Assembly: GCA_006438735.1 (NCBI GenBank)
Contig: RCZF01000003.1
Span: forward strand, 62,001 to 126,000
Length of the DNA: 64,000 nucleotides
Direction: 5' to 3'
From: Sphingomonas koreensis
GTDB taxonomy: Bacteria; Pseudomonadota; Alphaproteobacteria; Sphingomonadales; Sphingomonadaceae
Shown: one piece after another, positions 1 to 9,130 of the stretch
Layout of the letters: each line of letters starts with the position of its first letter
Position numbering within the stretch: position 1 is the first letter of the stretch
The notes under the pieces: generated by a model
The model's database searches: none
Told to the model about the DNA's origin: nothing
What the model saw: only the letters and a program-made list of their open reading frames with translations
Position numbers and translations under genes: made by a program

Positions 1-1419
1 ATGATAGCCGAGCACGCCGTTGTGCCGAATCTTGAGCGCGGCGATCCCGGTGCGCTGGCGATAGTCCGCCTCCAGCGCCGCGATCGCCCGCCGCCCGCCC
101 GCGCCGGTCGCGCGCAGATCGTCGAGCGCGGCGTCATAGCCTTCCGCGATATAGCCGCCGTCGCCCGCATCGATCGGCGGCGTCGGCACCAGCGCCCGCG
201 TGTAAAGATCGATCAGCGCGCCGTGCCCGCGCAGCTGCGGGGTCAAATCCGCGAGAAGCGCCGGCGGTTGCTCGATTCGATCGAGCCGCTCGCCCAGTCG
301 CCACGCCCCGTCGAGACCGTCGCGCAATTGCCCGAGATCGCGCGGGCTCCCGCGCCCCGCCGCGATCCGCCCGAGCGCGCGCCCGATATCGGGCAGCGCC
401 CGCAGCGCCGCGCGCACCGTCTCACGCTGGCTAGGCTCGTCATGGAACAGCGACACCAGGTCGAGCCGCGCCTCGATCGCCACCCGCTCCATCAACGGCG
501 CCGACACATCCGCCGCCAGCAACCGCGCGCCCGCCCCCGTCACCGTGCGATCGACCGCATCGAGCAGGCTGCCCTTGCGCTGCCCGCCGGTGGTCTGCGT
601 CAATTCCAGGCTCTCGCGTGTCGCCTGGTCGATCGCCATCGCTTCCGCCGCGCGCGCCAGCCGCGGCGGCCGCAAGAACGGCAGCGATCCGCGCGCGGTG
701 TGATCGAGATACGCGACCAGCCCACCCGCCGCCGCCAATGCCGCGCGCGAGAACTGCCCGTAGCCATCAAGCGTCGCCACGCCGAACAGCGACTTCAGCC
801 GCTCCTCACCGCGCCCGCTGTCGAACTCGGCGCGCGGTCGCTCGGTTGTCGCCAGCGCGGCATGATCGCTCGCCTCGGCGGCGATCGTCTCCGCCGGCGA
901 CAACCGCGCCAGATCGGCGGCCAAGCCGCCCGCGCTAGATTCGATGATCTCGAACCGCCCGGTCGAAATATCGGCGGCGGCGATCGCCACCTGCCCGCCC
1001 GCTTCGCCGACCGCCGCGCACCAATTGGCGGCGCGCGAATCGAGCAACGCCTCCTCGGTCAGCGTCCCCGCCGTCACCACGCGCACGATCCCGCGCGCGA
1101 CCAACGTCTTCGATCCGCCGCGCGCCTTCGCCGCCGCCGGGCTCTCGGTCTGGTCGGCGATCGCCACGCGGTGCCCGGCCTTGATCAGCCGCGCGAGATA
1201 CCCTTCGGCCGAATGCGCCGGCACGCCGCACATCGGAATCTTCTCGCCATCATGCGCGCCCCGCGCGGTCAGCGCGATATCGAGGCACGCCGCCGCGATC
1301 TTGGCGTCATCAAAGAACAATTCGAAGAAATCGCCCATCCGGTAGAACAGCAGGCAATCCTCGGCCTCTGCCTTGAGGGCAAGATACTGGGCCATCATCG
1401 GAGTAGGAGCGGTGGACAT
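1..1419 (-). CDS. mutS: DNA mismatch repair protein MutS, N-terminal 473 residues (runs off the left edge)
   Basis: MutS recognises base mismatches and small loops in DNA and recruits MutL. The minus-strand frame stays open from an ATG at 1419 to the first base of the window, so only the N-terminal 473 residues of a protein usually about 850-880 long are seen. Residues 26-37 read YRMGDFFELFFD; F31 and E33 correspond to the Phe-x-Glu mismatch-wedge pair. Later text such as PMCGVPAHSAEGYLARL fits domain I, and ALKIRHNGVLGYH at the edge fits the core/lever region. The ATPase domain lies outside. It is divergent from maeB across about 100 bp. Identity is very likely from direct reading. Confidence 0.95.
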   Translation of the reverse strand, partial: MSTAPTPMMAQYLALKAEAEDCLLFYRMGDFFELFFDDAKIAAACLDIALTARGAHDGEKIPMCGVPAHSAEGYLARLIKAGHRVAIADQTESPAAAKARGGSKTLVARGIVRVVTAGTLTEEALLDSRAANWCAAVGEAGGQVAIAAADISTGRFEIIESSAGGLAADLARLSPAETIAAEASDHAALATTERPRAEFDSGRGEERLKSLFGVATLDGYGQFSRAALAAAGGLVAYLDHTARGSLPFLRPPRLARAAEAMAIDQATRESLELTQTTGGQRKGSLLDAVDRTVTGAGARLLAADVSAPLMERVAIEARLDLVSLFHDEPSQRETVRAALRALPDIGRALGRIAAGRGSPRDLGQLRDGLDGAWRLGERLDRIEQPPALLADLTPQLRGHGALIDLYTRALVPTPPIDAGDGGYIAEGYDAALDDLRATGAGGRRAIAALEADYRQRTGIAALKIRHNGVLGYH

Positions 1420-1523
1420 CGTCCGCGTCGGTAGCGAGTTTCGCGAGATCGCTCCAGTGCCGGGGTGACGTAGCGGCGAAGCCTGCCTAAAGGTCACCCA
1501 ACGACCGCGTCGAGAGGAACCCG

Positions 1524-3782
1524 ATGGCCGACGAATCCAACGTCCAGTTTTCCGAGCGCGAGGCGCTGTTGTTCCATTCGGAAGGCCGCCCCGGCAAGAT
1601 CGAGATCATCGCCTCCAAGCCGATGGCGACGCAGCGCGACTTGGCCCTCGCTTACTCTCCCGGCGTCGCCGTGCCCGTCCGCGCGATCGCCGCCGATCCC
1701 GCGACCGCTTACGATTATACCGCCAAGGGCAATCTCGTCGGCGTCATCTCCAACGGCACCGCGATACTCGGCCTCGGCAACCTCGGCGCGCTCGCCTCCA
1801 AGCCGGTGATGGAAGGCAAGGCGGTGTTGTTCAAGCGCTTCGCCGATGTCGATGCGATCGACATCGAGCTGAAGAGCGAGGACGTCGACCGGCTGATCGA
1901 CGCGATCGAGCTGATGGAGCCGAGCTTCGGCGGCATCAACCTGGAAGATATCAAGTCGCCCGAATGCTTCATCATCGAGCAGACTCTTCGGGAACGCATG
2001 AACATCCCGGTGTTCCATGACGATCAGCACGGCACCGCGATCATCGCCGCCGCCGGCCTGATCAACGCGCTTCACCTCACCGGGCGCGACATAAAGGACA
2101 CCAAGGTCGTGATGAACGGCGCCGGCGCCGCCGCGATCGCCTGCGCCGATCTGATCAAGGCGATGGGCCTGCCGCAGCAGAACATGCTGATGCTCGATCG
2201 CACCGGCGTCATCCATGTCGGCCGCGAAGGCGTCAACCAGTGGCAATCGACCCACGCGGTCGAAACCGATCGCCGCACATTGGAAGAAGCGCTCGACGGC
2301 GCCGACGTGTTCATGGGCCTGTCCGCGGCGGGCGCACTGCCGGCCGAATATCTCAAGAAGATGGCGCCCAAGCCGATCGTCTTCGCCATGGCCAATCCCG
2401 ATCCGGAAATCTCGCCGCCCGAAGCCAAGAAGGCGCGTCCGGACGTGATCATCGCCACCGGCCGATCGGATTATCCCAATCAGGTCAACAACGTGCTCGG
2501 CTTTCCGTTCATCTTCCGCGGCGCTCTCGACGTACGCGCGACGACGATCAACGAGGAAATGAAGGTCGCCGCTGCCGAGGCGCTCGCCCGCCTGGCCCGC
2601 CAGCAGGTGCCCGAGGAAGTCGCCACCGCTTACGGCACGCGTCACAGCTTCGGCCCCGATTACATCATCCCCGCGCCGTTCGATCCGCGGCTGATCGAGG
2701 AAATCCCCGCCGCCGTCGCCAAGGCGGCAATGGATTCGGGCGTCGCGACCAAACCGATCCTCGACATGGCCGCCTATCGCCAGACGTTGCGTGGCCGCCT
2801 CAACCCGACCACCGCGGTGCTCAGCCTCGCTTACGAAGGCGCGCGCGCGCAGCCCAAGCGCGTGGTCTTCGCCGAGGCCGAGGAGGAAGTCGTGCTGCGC
2901 GCCGCGATCGCCTTTCGCGACGGCGGCTATGGCACGCCGGTGCTGGTCGGCCGCGACGACGTCTATGATCGGCTCGCCGCGCTCGGCGTCGATGATCCGC
3001 ACAGTTTCGAGCTGCACAACAGCCGCAACTCGCCGCTCGTCCCCAAGATGGTCGATTTCCTCTACAACCGGCTCCAGCGCCGCGGCTATCTGCGCCGCGA
3101 TTGCGAGCGCATGGTCAATCAGGATCGCAACATCTTCGGCAGCCTGCTGCTGCAGATCAACGAAGCCGATGCGATGATCACCGGCGTCACCCGCACCTAT
3201 GCCCGCACGATGCGCGAAGTGCGCCGCGTGATCGACATCGAGGCCGGCCGCACCGCGTTCGGCATCCACATCCTGGTCGGCCAGAGCCACACCGTGTTCA
3301 TCGCCGACACGACGGTCAACGAGCGCCCCAATGCCGAGGAGCTCGCCGACATCGCCGAGCAGACCGCGCAGGTCGCCCGCCGGATGGGCCACGAACCGCG
3401 CGTCGCGTTCCTCAGCTATTCGACCTTCGGCAATCCCGAGGGCAAATGGCTGGAAAATCTGCGCGGCGCGGTCAAGGTGCTCGAACGCCGCCAGCCCGGC
3501 TTCGAATTCGAGGGTGAAATGGCGCCCGACGTCGCGCTCAACCCGCGCCAGCTCGCCAATTATCCCTTCGCGCGCCTCTCCGGCCCGGCCAATGTCCTGA
3601 TCATGCCGGGGCTGCAATCGGCCAATATCTCGGCCAAGCTGCTGCGCGAACTCGGCGGCGATTCGATGATCGGCCCGATGCTGATCGGCATGGAAAAGCC
3701 GGTGCAGATCGCGCCGATGACGTCGAGCGCAAGCGATCTGGTGACGCTCGCCGTCCTCGCGGCCGGCGGCATCGCGCGGTAA
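1524..3782 (+). CDS. maeB: NADP-dependent malic enzyme, MaeB type (malic enzyme-phosphotransacetylase-like fusion)
   Basis: Oxidatively decarboxylates malate to pyruvate with NADP+, supplying NADPH and linking the TCA cycle to pyruvate in the cytoplasm. The 752 residues match the usual MaeB length. The malic domain occupies roughly residues 1-430, with AYSPGVA at 43-49, GLGNLG at 83-88, the metal-binding FHDDQHGT near 164-171 and a nucleotide-binding MNGAGAAA near 200. Residues from about 430 to the end form the phosphotransacetylase-like domain, which in this family is generally regulatory. The start MADESNV is preceded by a purine-rich GAGAGGAA stretch. It converges with the gene that follows, stop against stop. 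Confidence 0.96.
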   Translation: MADESNVQFSEREALLFHSEGRPGKIEIIASKPMATQRDLALAYSPGVAVPVRAIAADPATAYDYTAKGNLVGVISNGTAILGLGNLGALASKPVMEGKAVLFKRFADVDAIDIELKSEDVDRLIDAIELMEPSFGGINLEDIKSPECFIIEQTLRERMNIPVFHDDQHGTAIIAAAGLINALHLTGRDIKDTKVVMNGAGAAAIACADLIKAMGLPQQNMLMLDRTGVIHVGREGVNQWQSTHAVETDRRTLEEALDGADVFMGLSAAGALPAEYLKKMAPKPIVFAMANPDPEISPPEAKKARPDVIIATGRSDYPNQVNNVLGFPFIFRGALDVRATTINEEMKVAAAEALARLARQQVPEEVATAYGTRHSFGPDYIIPAPFDPRLIEEIPAAVAKAAMDSGVATKPILDMAAYRQTLRGRLNPTTAVLSLAYEGARAQPKRVVFAEAEEEVVLRAAIAFRDGGYGTPVLVGRDDVYDRLAALGVDDPHSFELHNSRNSPLVPKMVDFLYNRLQRRGYLRRDCERMVNQDRNIFGSLLLQINEADAMITGVTRTYARTMREVRRVIDIEAGRTAFGIHILVGQSHTVFIADTTVNERPNAEELADIAEQTAQVARRMGHEPRVAFLSYSTFGNPEGKWLENLRGAVKVLERRQPGFEFEGEMAPDVALNPRQLANYPFARLSGPANVLIMPGLQSANISAKLLRELGGDSMIGPMLIGMEKPVQIAPMTSSASDLVTLAVLAAGGIAR

Positions 3783-4373
3783 TCAGCGCTGCGGTGACGG
3801 CGGCCCGGTCGCGCTGTCGGCGCCGATCGCGACCGACGACGCCGACTGGACAAGGTTCGCCGCTTGCGTCTGCTTGCGGTCCTCGATCAGCGCCAGACGA
3901 AGCGCCTCGCCGTAAAGCGGCACCGCGATCGCACCGGATGCGCTTTTGGTCGAGGACTGCTTTGGAGAGCTGGACACCATTGCGGCAGCCTGGGTGTTCG
4001 CAGGCTTGGGATTTTCGACGGTTGCCACAAGAGGAGGAGCGGCCGGCGGCAGTAGCCGCTTAGTGCGCGGCGTAGCGGCAGCTCTTGGCGGTTCGGCTGG
4101 CGGCATGGCATGCTTCGGCGCATTGCCGATCGGGGCTGCGTCGCCGCGCCGACCGACCAGCCACAAGCTTACGCCCATCAAAGCGATCGACAGCATCGTG
4201 ACGACAGCGATCCGCGGTCCCCTGCTTATCGACGCGCTACGAACAGCGCCGGTGCTTACCATGCCGAGCGACGTCGGCTCGGGCTCGATCAAGCCGACCG
4301 TCGGAGCATCCATGACCGGCGCCGCATCACAGCGGATCGTCAGGTCTTGCACTTGCGGCTGGGCGTCGGTCAC
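3783..4373 (-). CDS. Hypothetical single-pass membrane protein
   Basis: No family recognised. The 196-residue product has an N-terminal cytoplasmic stretch, one hydrophobic segment at about 54-74 (IAVVTMLSIALMGVSLWLVG) followed by RR, then a long Pro/Ala-rich linker and a short C-terminal region with YGEALRLALIEDRKQTQAA near 153-171. This resembles the architecture of anchor or anti-sigma-like proteins but no such domain can be named. The start is GTG with no clear Shine-Dalgarno; an ATG at 4313 is an alternative. Its stop directly abuts that of maeB. Codon choice in the middle is somewhat less G/C-biased than in neighbours. Confidence 0.6.
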   Translation of the reverse strand: MTDAQPQVQDLTIRCDAAPVMDAPTVGLIEPEPTSLGMVSTGAVRSASISRGPRIAVVTMLSIALMGVSLWLVGRRGDAAPIGNAPKHAMPPAEPPRAAATPRTKRLLPPAAPPLVATVENPKPANTQAAAMVSSSPKQSSTKSASGAIAVPLYGEALRLALIEDRKQTQAANLVQSASSVAIGADSATGPPSPQR

Positions 4374-4426
4374 ACGCTAATAACGGCCGGCGACGACGTC
4401 CGGATGCGCTGGCCCGCGCCGCCTCC

Positions 4427-5215
4427 CTAAGCGTCGATGCTCGTTCCCAGCGCGGCATTGACCAGCCCGCCATCGACCGTGATCGTGTCCCCGACGACAT
4501 AATCGCCCGCGCGGCTGGCGAGGTAGATCGCCGCGCCCGCCATATCCTCGTCGACGCCGACGCGCCCCGCCGGAATCCCCTTGGCGACGGCATCGCCGTG
4601 GTCACGCGCCGCGCGGTTCATCTCGCTGGCGAACGCGCCCGGCGCGATCGACGTGACGTTGACGTGATCGCGCACCAGCCGCGCCGCCATCCGCTTGGTG
4701 AGATAGATCAGCGCCGATTTCGACGCGTGATAGGAATAGGTGTCCCACGGATTGAGCCGCTGACCGTCGATCGAGGTGATGTTGATCACCTTCGCCGGCC
4801 GCGCCGCCGATCCCGCGGCCTTCAGCGCCTCGAACAACGCCTGCGTCAGGAAGAACGGCGATTTGACGTTGAGGTCCATCACCTTGTCCCAGCCTTTTTC
4901 CGGGAACACCTCGAACGGCTCGCCCCATGCCGCGCCGGCGTTGTTGACGAGGATGTCGAGCTTGTCCTCATGCTCGGCGAATTGCGCGGCGAGCGCCTTG
5001 CAGCCCGGCACGGTCGAAACGTCCTGCGGCAGCGCGATGCAGTTGTCGCCCAGCTCCTCGGCAGTCTCAAAACACGCCTCGGCCTTGCGCGACGAGATAT
5101 AGACCTTGGCGCCCTGCGCGACGAAGCCCGCCGCGATCATCTTGCCGATCCCGCGCGATCCGCCGGTAATCAGCGCCACGCGGCCGTCGAGCCGAAAGAG
5201 GTTGGTGGTATCCAT
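4427..5215 (-). CDS. SDR family oxidoreductase (RhlG/FabG-like)
   Basis: Short-chain dehydrogenase/reductase of 262 residues, expected to use NADP(H) on a keto or hydroxy substrate. Visible are the Rossmann motif GGSRGIG at 18-24, NNAG at 91-94, and the catalytic set S148, Y162 and K166 (YHASK). The N-terminus (TTNLFRLDGRVALITGG) resembles the RhlG-like beta-ketoacyl reductase subgroup. The ATG at 5215 is preferred over an upstream in-frame one because AGGAGAAGAG lies just before it and the longer version would run into a repeat. It lies downstream of the acyl-CoA dehydrogenase on the same strand, with a palindromic repeat between. Substrate unknown. Confidence 0.85.
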   Translation of the reverse strand: MDTTNLFRLDGRVALITGGSRGIGKMIAAGFVAQGAKVYISSRKAEACFETAEELGDNCIALPQDVSTVPGCKALAAQFAEHEDKLDILVNNAGAAWGEPFEVFPEKGWDKVMDLNVKSPFFLTQALFEALKAAGSAARPAKVINITSIDGQRLNPWDTYSYHASKSALIYLTKRMAARLVRDHVNVTSIAPGAFASEMNRAARDHGDAVAKGIPAGRVGVDEDMAGAAIYLASRAGDYVVGDTITVDGGLVNAALGTSIDA

Positions 5216-5230
5216 TACTCTTCTCCTGAT

Positions 5231-5330
5231 GTTCCCCTCCCGCTTGCGGGAGGGGTTAGGGGAGGGCATGTCCGCAGAGCCGTCGTCTGAGACAGGCCCT
5301 CCCCCAACCCCTCCCGCCAACGGGAGGGGA
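5231..5330. repeat. REP-like inverted pair of CCCCTCCCG hairpins
   Basis: Two copies of a roughly 38-bp unit face each other. Each carries a strong hairpin, CCCCTCCCG-N4-CGGGAGGGG (5234-5255 and 5308-5329), followed by a TTAGGGGAGGG or TTGGGGGAGGG tail. Together they form a BIME-like element in the gap between the acyl-CoA dehydrogenase stop and the SDR start. A transcript through it could fold strongly and affect mRNA ends. Confidence 0.8.
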
Positions 5331-5334
5331 GAAA

Positions 5335-6480
5335 TTACCCGCCCCGCTTCATCGTCTCGCGGGCAATGATGATCTGCTGGATCTGGCTGGTGCCCTCATA
5401 AATGCGGAAAAGCCGTACGTCGCGATACAGCCGCTCGATCCCATAATCGGCGATATACCCGGCGCCCCCGAAAATCTGCACCGCACGATCGGCGACGCGG
5501 CCGACCATCTCGCTGGCGAAATATTTCGCCGCCGCCGATTCCATCACGACGTCCTTGCCGGCGTCCTTCGCGGCCGCCGTCTCCAGCACCAGCGCGCGCG
5601 CCGCCAGCGCCTCGGTCTTGGAGTCCGCGATCATCGCCTGGATCAATTGATGCTCGGCAATGGCTTTGCCGAACTGCTTGCGCTCGCCGGCATAGGCCAC
5701 GCAATCGGCGATCAGCCGCTCCGCGACGCCGACGCACACCGCCGAGATGTGCAGTCGCCCGCGATCGAGCACGCGCATCGCGATCTTGAACCCCTCGCCC
5801 TCTTCGCCCAGCCGATTGGCGACCGGCACCGGCACCTCGTCGAAATTGACGTCGGCGACCTTGGCGCCCTTTTGCCCCATTTTCTTCTCCGGCTCGCCGA
5901 TCGATACGCCCGGCAGATCGCGCGGCACCAGAAACGCCGAGACGCCACGCCCGCCCGGTTCGTCGCCGGTACGCGCCATCACCGTGAAAAGATCGGCCTT
6001 GTCGGCATTGGTGATGTAGCGCTTAGTGCCGGAGAGCTTGTAGACGTCGCCATCCTTAACCGCGCGCGTCTTCACGCTCCCGGAATCGCTGCCGACATCG
6101 GGTTCGGTCAACGCGAAGCTGGTGACGATTTCCCCGCTCGCGATCATCGGCAACCACGCCGCTTTCTGCTCGTCGGAGCCGGCCATCACCAAGCCCTGGC
6201 TGCCGATCCCGACATTGGTGCCGAAGCTCGATCGGAACGCCGGCGTCGTCCGCCCCAGCTCGATCGCGACCTTGGCTTCCTCGAGCATCGTCAGCCCCAG
6301 CCCGCCATAGTCTTCGGCGATCGACAGCCCGAACAGCCCGAGATCGCGCATCTCCTGAATCACATCGGCCGGGATCGCGTCATCATCCTCGACCTGCGCC
6401 TCGAGCGGGCGCAGCCGTTCACTGACGAAGCGCCGCACGGTATCGATCAGCGCGTCGAAGGTGTCGGGATCTAAAGCCAT
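5335..6480 (-). CDS. Acyl-CoA dehydrogenase family protein
   Basis: FAD enzyme of 381 residues, the usual length, that introduces an alpha,beta double bond into an acyl-CoA and passes electrons to ETF. The N-terminal helical domain (residues 1-120), the middle FAD-contacting segment FALTEPDVGSDSGSVKT, the IFGGAGYIADYGIERLYRD motif and the C-terminal RIYEGTSQIQQ are all present; the Glu in YEGT is the usual catalytic base position. ATG 6480 is chosen because AGGAGG precedes it; an in-frame ATG at 6549 would lengthen the protein unusually. It probably belongs with the flanking SDR genes. Acyl chain specificity cannot be read. Confidence 0.92.
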   Translation of the reverse strand: MALDPDTFDALIDTVRRFVSERLRPLEAQVEDDDAIPADVIQEMRDLGLFGLSIAEDYGGLGLTMLEEAKVAIELGRTTPAFRSSFGTNVGIGSQGLVMAGSDEQKAAWLPMIASGEIVTSFALTEPDVGSDSGSVKTRAVKDGDVYKLSGTKRYITNADKADLFTVMARTGDEPGGRGVSAFLVPRDLPGVSIGEPEKKMGQKGAKVADVNFDEVPVPVANRLGEEGEGFKIAMRVLDRGRLHISAVCVGVAERLIADCVAYAGERKQFGKAIAEHQLIQAMIADSKTEALAARALVLETAAAKDAGKDVVMESAAAKYFASEMVGRVADRAVQIFGGAGYIADYGIERLYRDVRLFRIYEGTSQIQQIIIARETMKRGG

Positions 6481-6612
6481 CGCGGAGCCTCCTGCGGTTG
6501 GCCGCCCTGTTACCCCGTCATATCGCCCAAGCCAAACCCGAAATTCCAAAGTCGCTGATTGACGGCTCCAAACCCCATACTATGCTGCCCAAAACGGCAA
6601 ATGGAGAGAACG

Positions 6613-7455
6613 ATGCGCTTTTCGGGCAAGCGGGCGATCGTCACCGGCGGCGCCTCCGGGATCGGCCGCGCGACCGCGCTGCGGCTCGCCGAGGAAGGTG
6701 CTGCGGTCCTAATCGGCGACATCGATGAAGCGGGCGGCCGCGAACTCGCCGACACCTCGAACGGCCGCATCACCTTCCAGCGCACCGACGTCACCGACGC
6801 CGCCGACATCGAAGCGCTGATCGCCGCCGCCGATGCCGCCGGCGGGCTCGACATCCTGTTCAACAACGCCGGCGCCGGCGGCTCGCGCGATCCGATCGAT
6901 ACGATCAGCCCGGAAGATTGGGACCGCACCCAGGCGCTGCTGCTGCGCTCGGTCGCGCTCGGCATCCGTTATGCAGCCCCCCTGATGGCCCGGAACAAAG
7001 ATGGGCGCGGCGGCGGCGCGATCGTCAACACCTCCAGCGTCTCGGCGCTCGGCTCGGGCTATGCGCCAACCGCTTATTCCACCGCCAAGGCCGGCGTGCT
7101 GCACCTGACCAAGATGGCCGCCGCCGATCTCGCCCGCCACCATATCCGCGTCAACGCGGTCGTCCCCGGCTTCATCGCCACCAACATCTTCACCACCTCG
7201 CTCGGCATCGCGGGCGAGAAGCGCGACAAGGCCAATGCGGCGATCGCCGGCATGGCGGGGCAAGCGCAACCGATCCAGCGCACCGGCCGGTCGGAGGACA
7301 TCGCCGCCGCGGTCGCCTTCCTCGCCAGCGACGACGCCTCGTTCATCACCGGCACGCACATTCTGGTCGATGGCGGGCTGACGATCGGCCCGCGCCACAG
7401 CTGGGATCCCGCCATGCCGTCGCTGTTTTCCGCGCTCGAACAGTTCACCGCGTGA
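6613..7455 (+). CDS. SDR family oxidoreductase
   Basis: Classical SDR of 280 residues. TGGASGIG (11-18) binds the cofactor; an acidic D36 after beta-2 (GDIDEA) suggests preference for NAD(H). NNAG is at 84-87 and the catalytic residues are S142, Y155 and K159 (YSTAK). The C-terminus carries VDGGLTIGPRHSWD, as in members near steroid, terpene or alicyclic alcohol catabolism genes. GGAGA lies before ATG 6613; ATG 6601 is possible. The stop overlaps the GTG start of the downstream symporter (GTGA), so the two are probably co-translated. It is divergent from the acyl-CoA dehydrogenase. Confidence 0.88.
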   Translation: MRFSGKRAIVTGGASGIGRATALRLAEEGAAVLIGDIDEAGGRELADTSNGRITFQRTDVTDAADIEALIAAADAAGGLDILFNNAGAGGSRDPIDTISPEDWDRTQALLLRSVALGIRYAAPLMARNKDGRGGGAIVNTSSVSALGSGYAPTAYSTAKAGVLHLTKMAAADLARHHIRVNAVVPGFIATNIFTTSLGIAGEKRDKANAAIAGMAGQAQPIQRTGRSEDIAAAVAFLASDDASFITGTHILVDGGLTIGPRHSWDPAMPSLFSALEQFTA

Positions 7456-8906
7456 GCGCACCGCTGGCGCCGCCGCCGCGCCGCGTTTCGGCCCCGACGA
7501 CGCTCGCCTACGCCAGCGGCGCGATCGCCTACGGTATCAAGGATACCGGCTTCGGCACCTTCCTGTTGCTGTTCTACAATCAGGTGCTGGGTCTTTCGCC
7601 CGGCACCGTCGGCCTGATCATCATGGCCGCGCTCGTGCTCGATGCGCTAATCGATCCCGCGGTCGGCGCGCTGTCCGATCGCACGCGCGGGCGATGGGGC
7701 CGACGGCATCCCTGGATGTATGCCTCGGCGATTCCGATCGCGGTCGGCTGGTTGCTGCTGTGGCATCCGCCCGCGATGTCGCAACCGCTGACCTGCCTGT
7801 GGCTGTTCGTCACCGCGGTGATCGTGCGCAGTGCTGTCTCCTGTTACGAAGTGCCGTCGCAGGCGCTCACCCCCGAACTCACCGGCGATTATGACGAGCG
7901 CACCCGCATCACCGCGTGGCGCTATCTGCTCGGCTGGGCCGGCGGGCTGCTCATGCTGCTGCTCGCCTACCGCGTGTTCCTCGCGCCCGGCCCCGGCTAT
8001 CCCAACGGCCTGCTGCGCGCCGCCGGTTATGGCGATATGGCGCTGGCGGGCGCGGTGCTGATGGTTGCGGCGATCATCATTTCCGCGCTCGGCACGCATC
8101 ACGAGATCAAGCATCTGCCCAAGCCGGTGATCGCGCGCCAAAGCGTTCGCGGCCACTTCCGCGAACTCGGCGAGACGATGAAGAACCGCGCCTTCGTCGT
8201 GCTGATGCTGGCCGGCCTCGCCGCCTACACCAATCAGGGCATCGGCTATGCGATGGCCAATTACATGTATAGCTACGTCTGGCAGCTCAATGGCGCGCTC
8301 ACCGTGCTGCCGTTCATGCTGATGGTCAGCGTGGTGATCGCCTTCGCCGCGGCGCCGATCATCGGCCGCCGCACCAGCAAGCCGCGCGCGGCGGTGGTCG
8401 TGACTTTGCTCGGCACGATCCTCCAGATGACGCCTTATGTCCTTCGGCTGTCGGGACGGTTTCCCAGCCCCGGCGCGCCGCACTTCCTGGCAATCTATTT
8501 TGCTTTCCTGATCGCCGCCAACGCGTTGCTGGTCTCGGGCTTCATCCTCGGCGCGTCGATGATGGCCGATGTCGTGGAGGAATCGGAAAGCCGCACCGGG
8601 CGCCGTTCCGAAGGCGTGTTCTTCGCCGGCTCGTTCTTCGTCCAGAAATGCACGTCGGGGATCGGCATCTTCCTCGCCGGTGCGATCCTGTCGCTGGCGC
8701 GCTTCCCTGCCAAGGCGACGCCCGGTGCGGTTCCGGTCGCGACGATCGACCGGCTCACGCTGATCTATATCGTGATCTACCTGACGCTGGGCGCAATCGC
8801 CGCGCTCTGTTTCTCCCGCTTCCCGTTCGGCCGCACCGAACACGAAGCGCGGCTGGCGCGGATCGCGGCCAGCGCGGAAGCCGAAGGCGCGCCGCATAGC
8901 ATTTGA
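7452..8906 (+). CDS. MFS transporter, GPH (glycoside-pentoside-hexuronide) symporter type
   Basis: Twelve-helix cytoplasmic-membrane transporter of 484 residues. GYGIKDTG-like text near the N-terminus, DALIDPAVGALSDRTRGRWGRRHPW (the GPH loop 2-3 signature region) and YEVPSQALTPELTGDYDERTRI point to the GPH family of cation-coupled symporters rather than drug exporters. GPH relatives in alphaproteobacteria are also found beside lipid or steroid catabolism genes, so a sugar substrate is not assured. The GTG start overlaps the SDR stop, so uptake and oxidation are probably linked. The annotated start excludes upstream codons that lie inside the SDR gene. Confidence 0.87.
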   Translation: MSAPLAPPPRRVSAPTTLAYASGAIAYGIKDTGFGTFLLLFYNQVLGLSPGTVGLIIMAALVLDALIDPAVGALSDRTRGRWGRRHPWMYASAIPIAVGWLLLWHPPAMSQPLTCLWLFVTAVIVRSAVSCYEVPSQALTPELTGDYDERTRITAWRYLLGWAGGLLMLLLAYRVFLAPGPGYPNGLLRAAGYGDMALAGAVLMVAAIIISALGTHHEIKHLPKPVIARQSVRGHFRELGETMKNRAFVVLMLAGLAAYTNQGIGYAMANYMYSYVWQLNGALTVLPFMLMVSVVIAFAAAPIIGRRTSKPRAAVVVTLLGTILQMTPYVLRLSGRFPSPGAPHFLAIYFAFLIAANALLVSGFILGASMMADVVEESESRTGRRSEGVFFAGSFFVQKCTSGIGIFLAGAILSLARFPAKATPGAVPVATIDRLTLIYIVIYLTLGAIAALCFSRFPFGRTEHEARLARIAASAEAEGAPHSI

Positions 8907-9130
8907 TCGCTTTGTCTGACGCGACTCCGGCCATCGCACGCGCGATTGATCGGCAAATTGCCTGATAAAATCAGCGCGTCAGGAGGGCACTTTAAAAAGT
9001 TTCCGCCGGTCACCGTCCCCGCAACACGGTTCATCGGAAAAGGTTCCCTTGATCGCGGGACTGGGGTTTCCCCCGATCGATCGACCTGCTTAGCAGGCTG
9101 CACGGCATAAGATTGACCTTGGGGGGTCGC

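Noticed and set aside
1..1434. Long open plus-strand frame at the left edge, very Arg-rich
   Set aside because: It is the antisense shadow of mutS; the minus frame reads as a clear MutS N-terminus.
1494..3617. Antisense open frame of about 700 codons over maeB
   Set aside because: GC-rich codon bias keeps the opposite strand open; the composition (His/Arg/Gly/Ala) has no domain and maeB is unambiguous.
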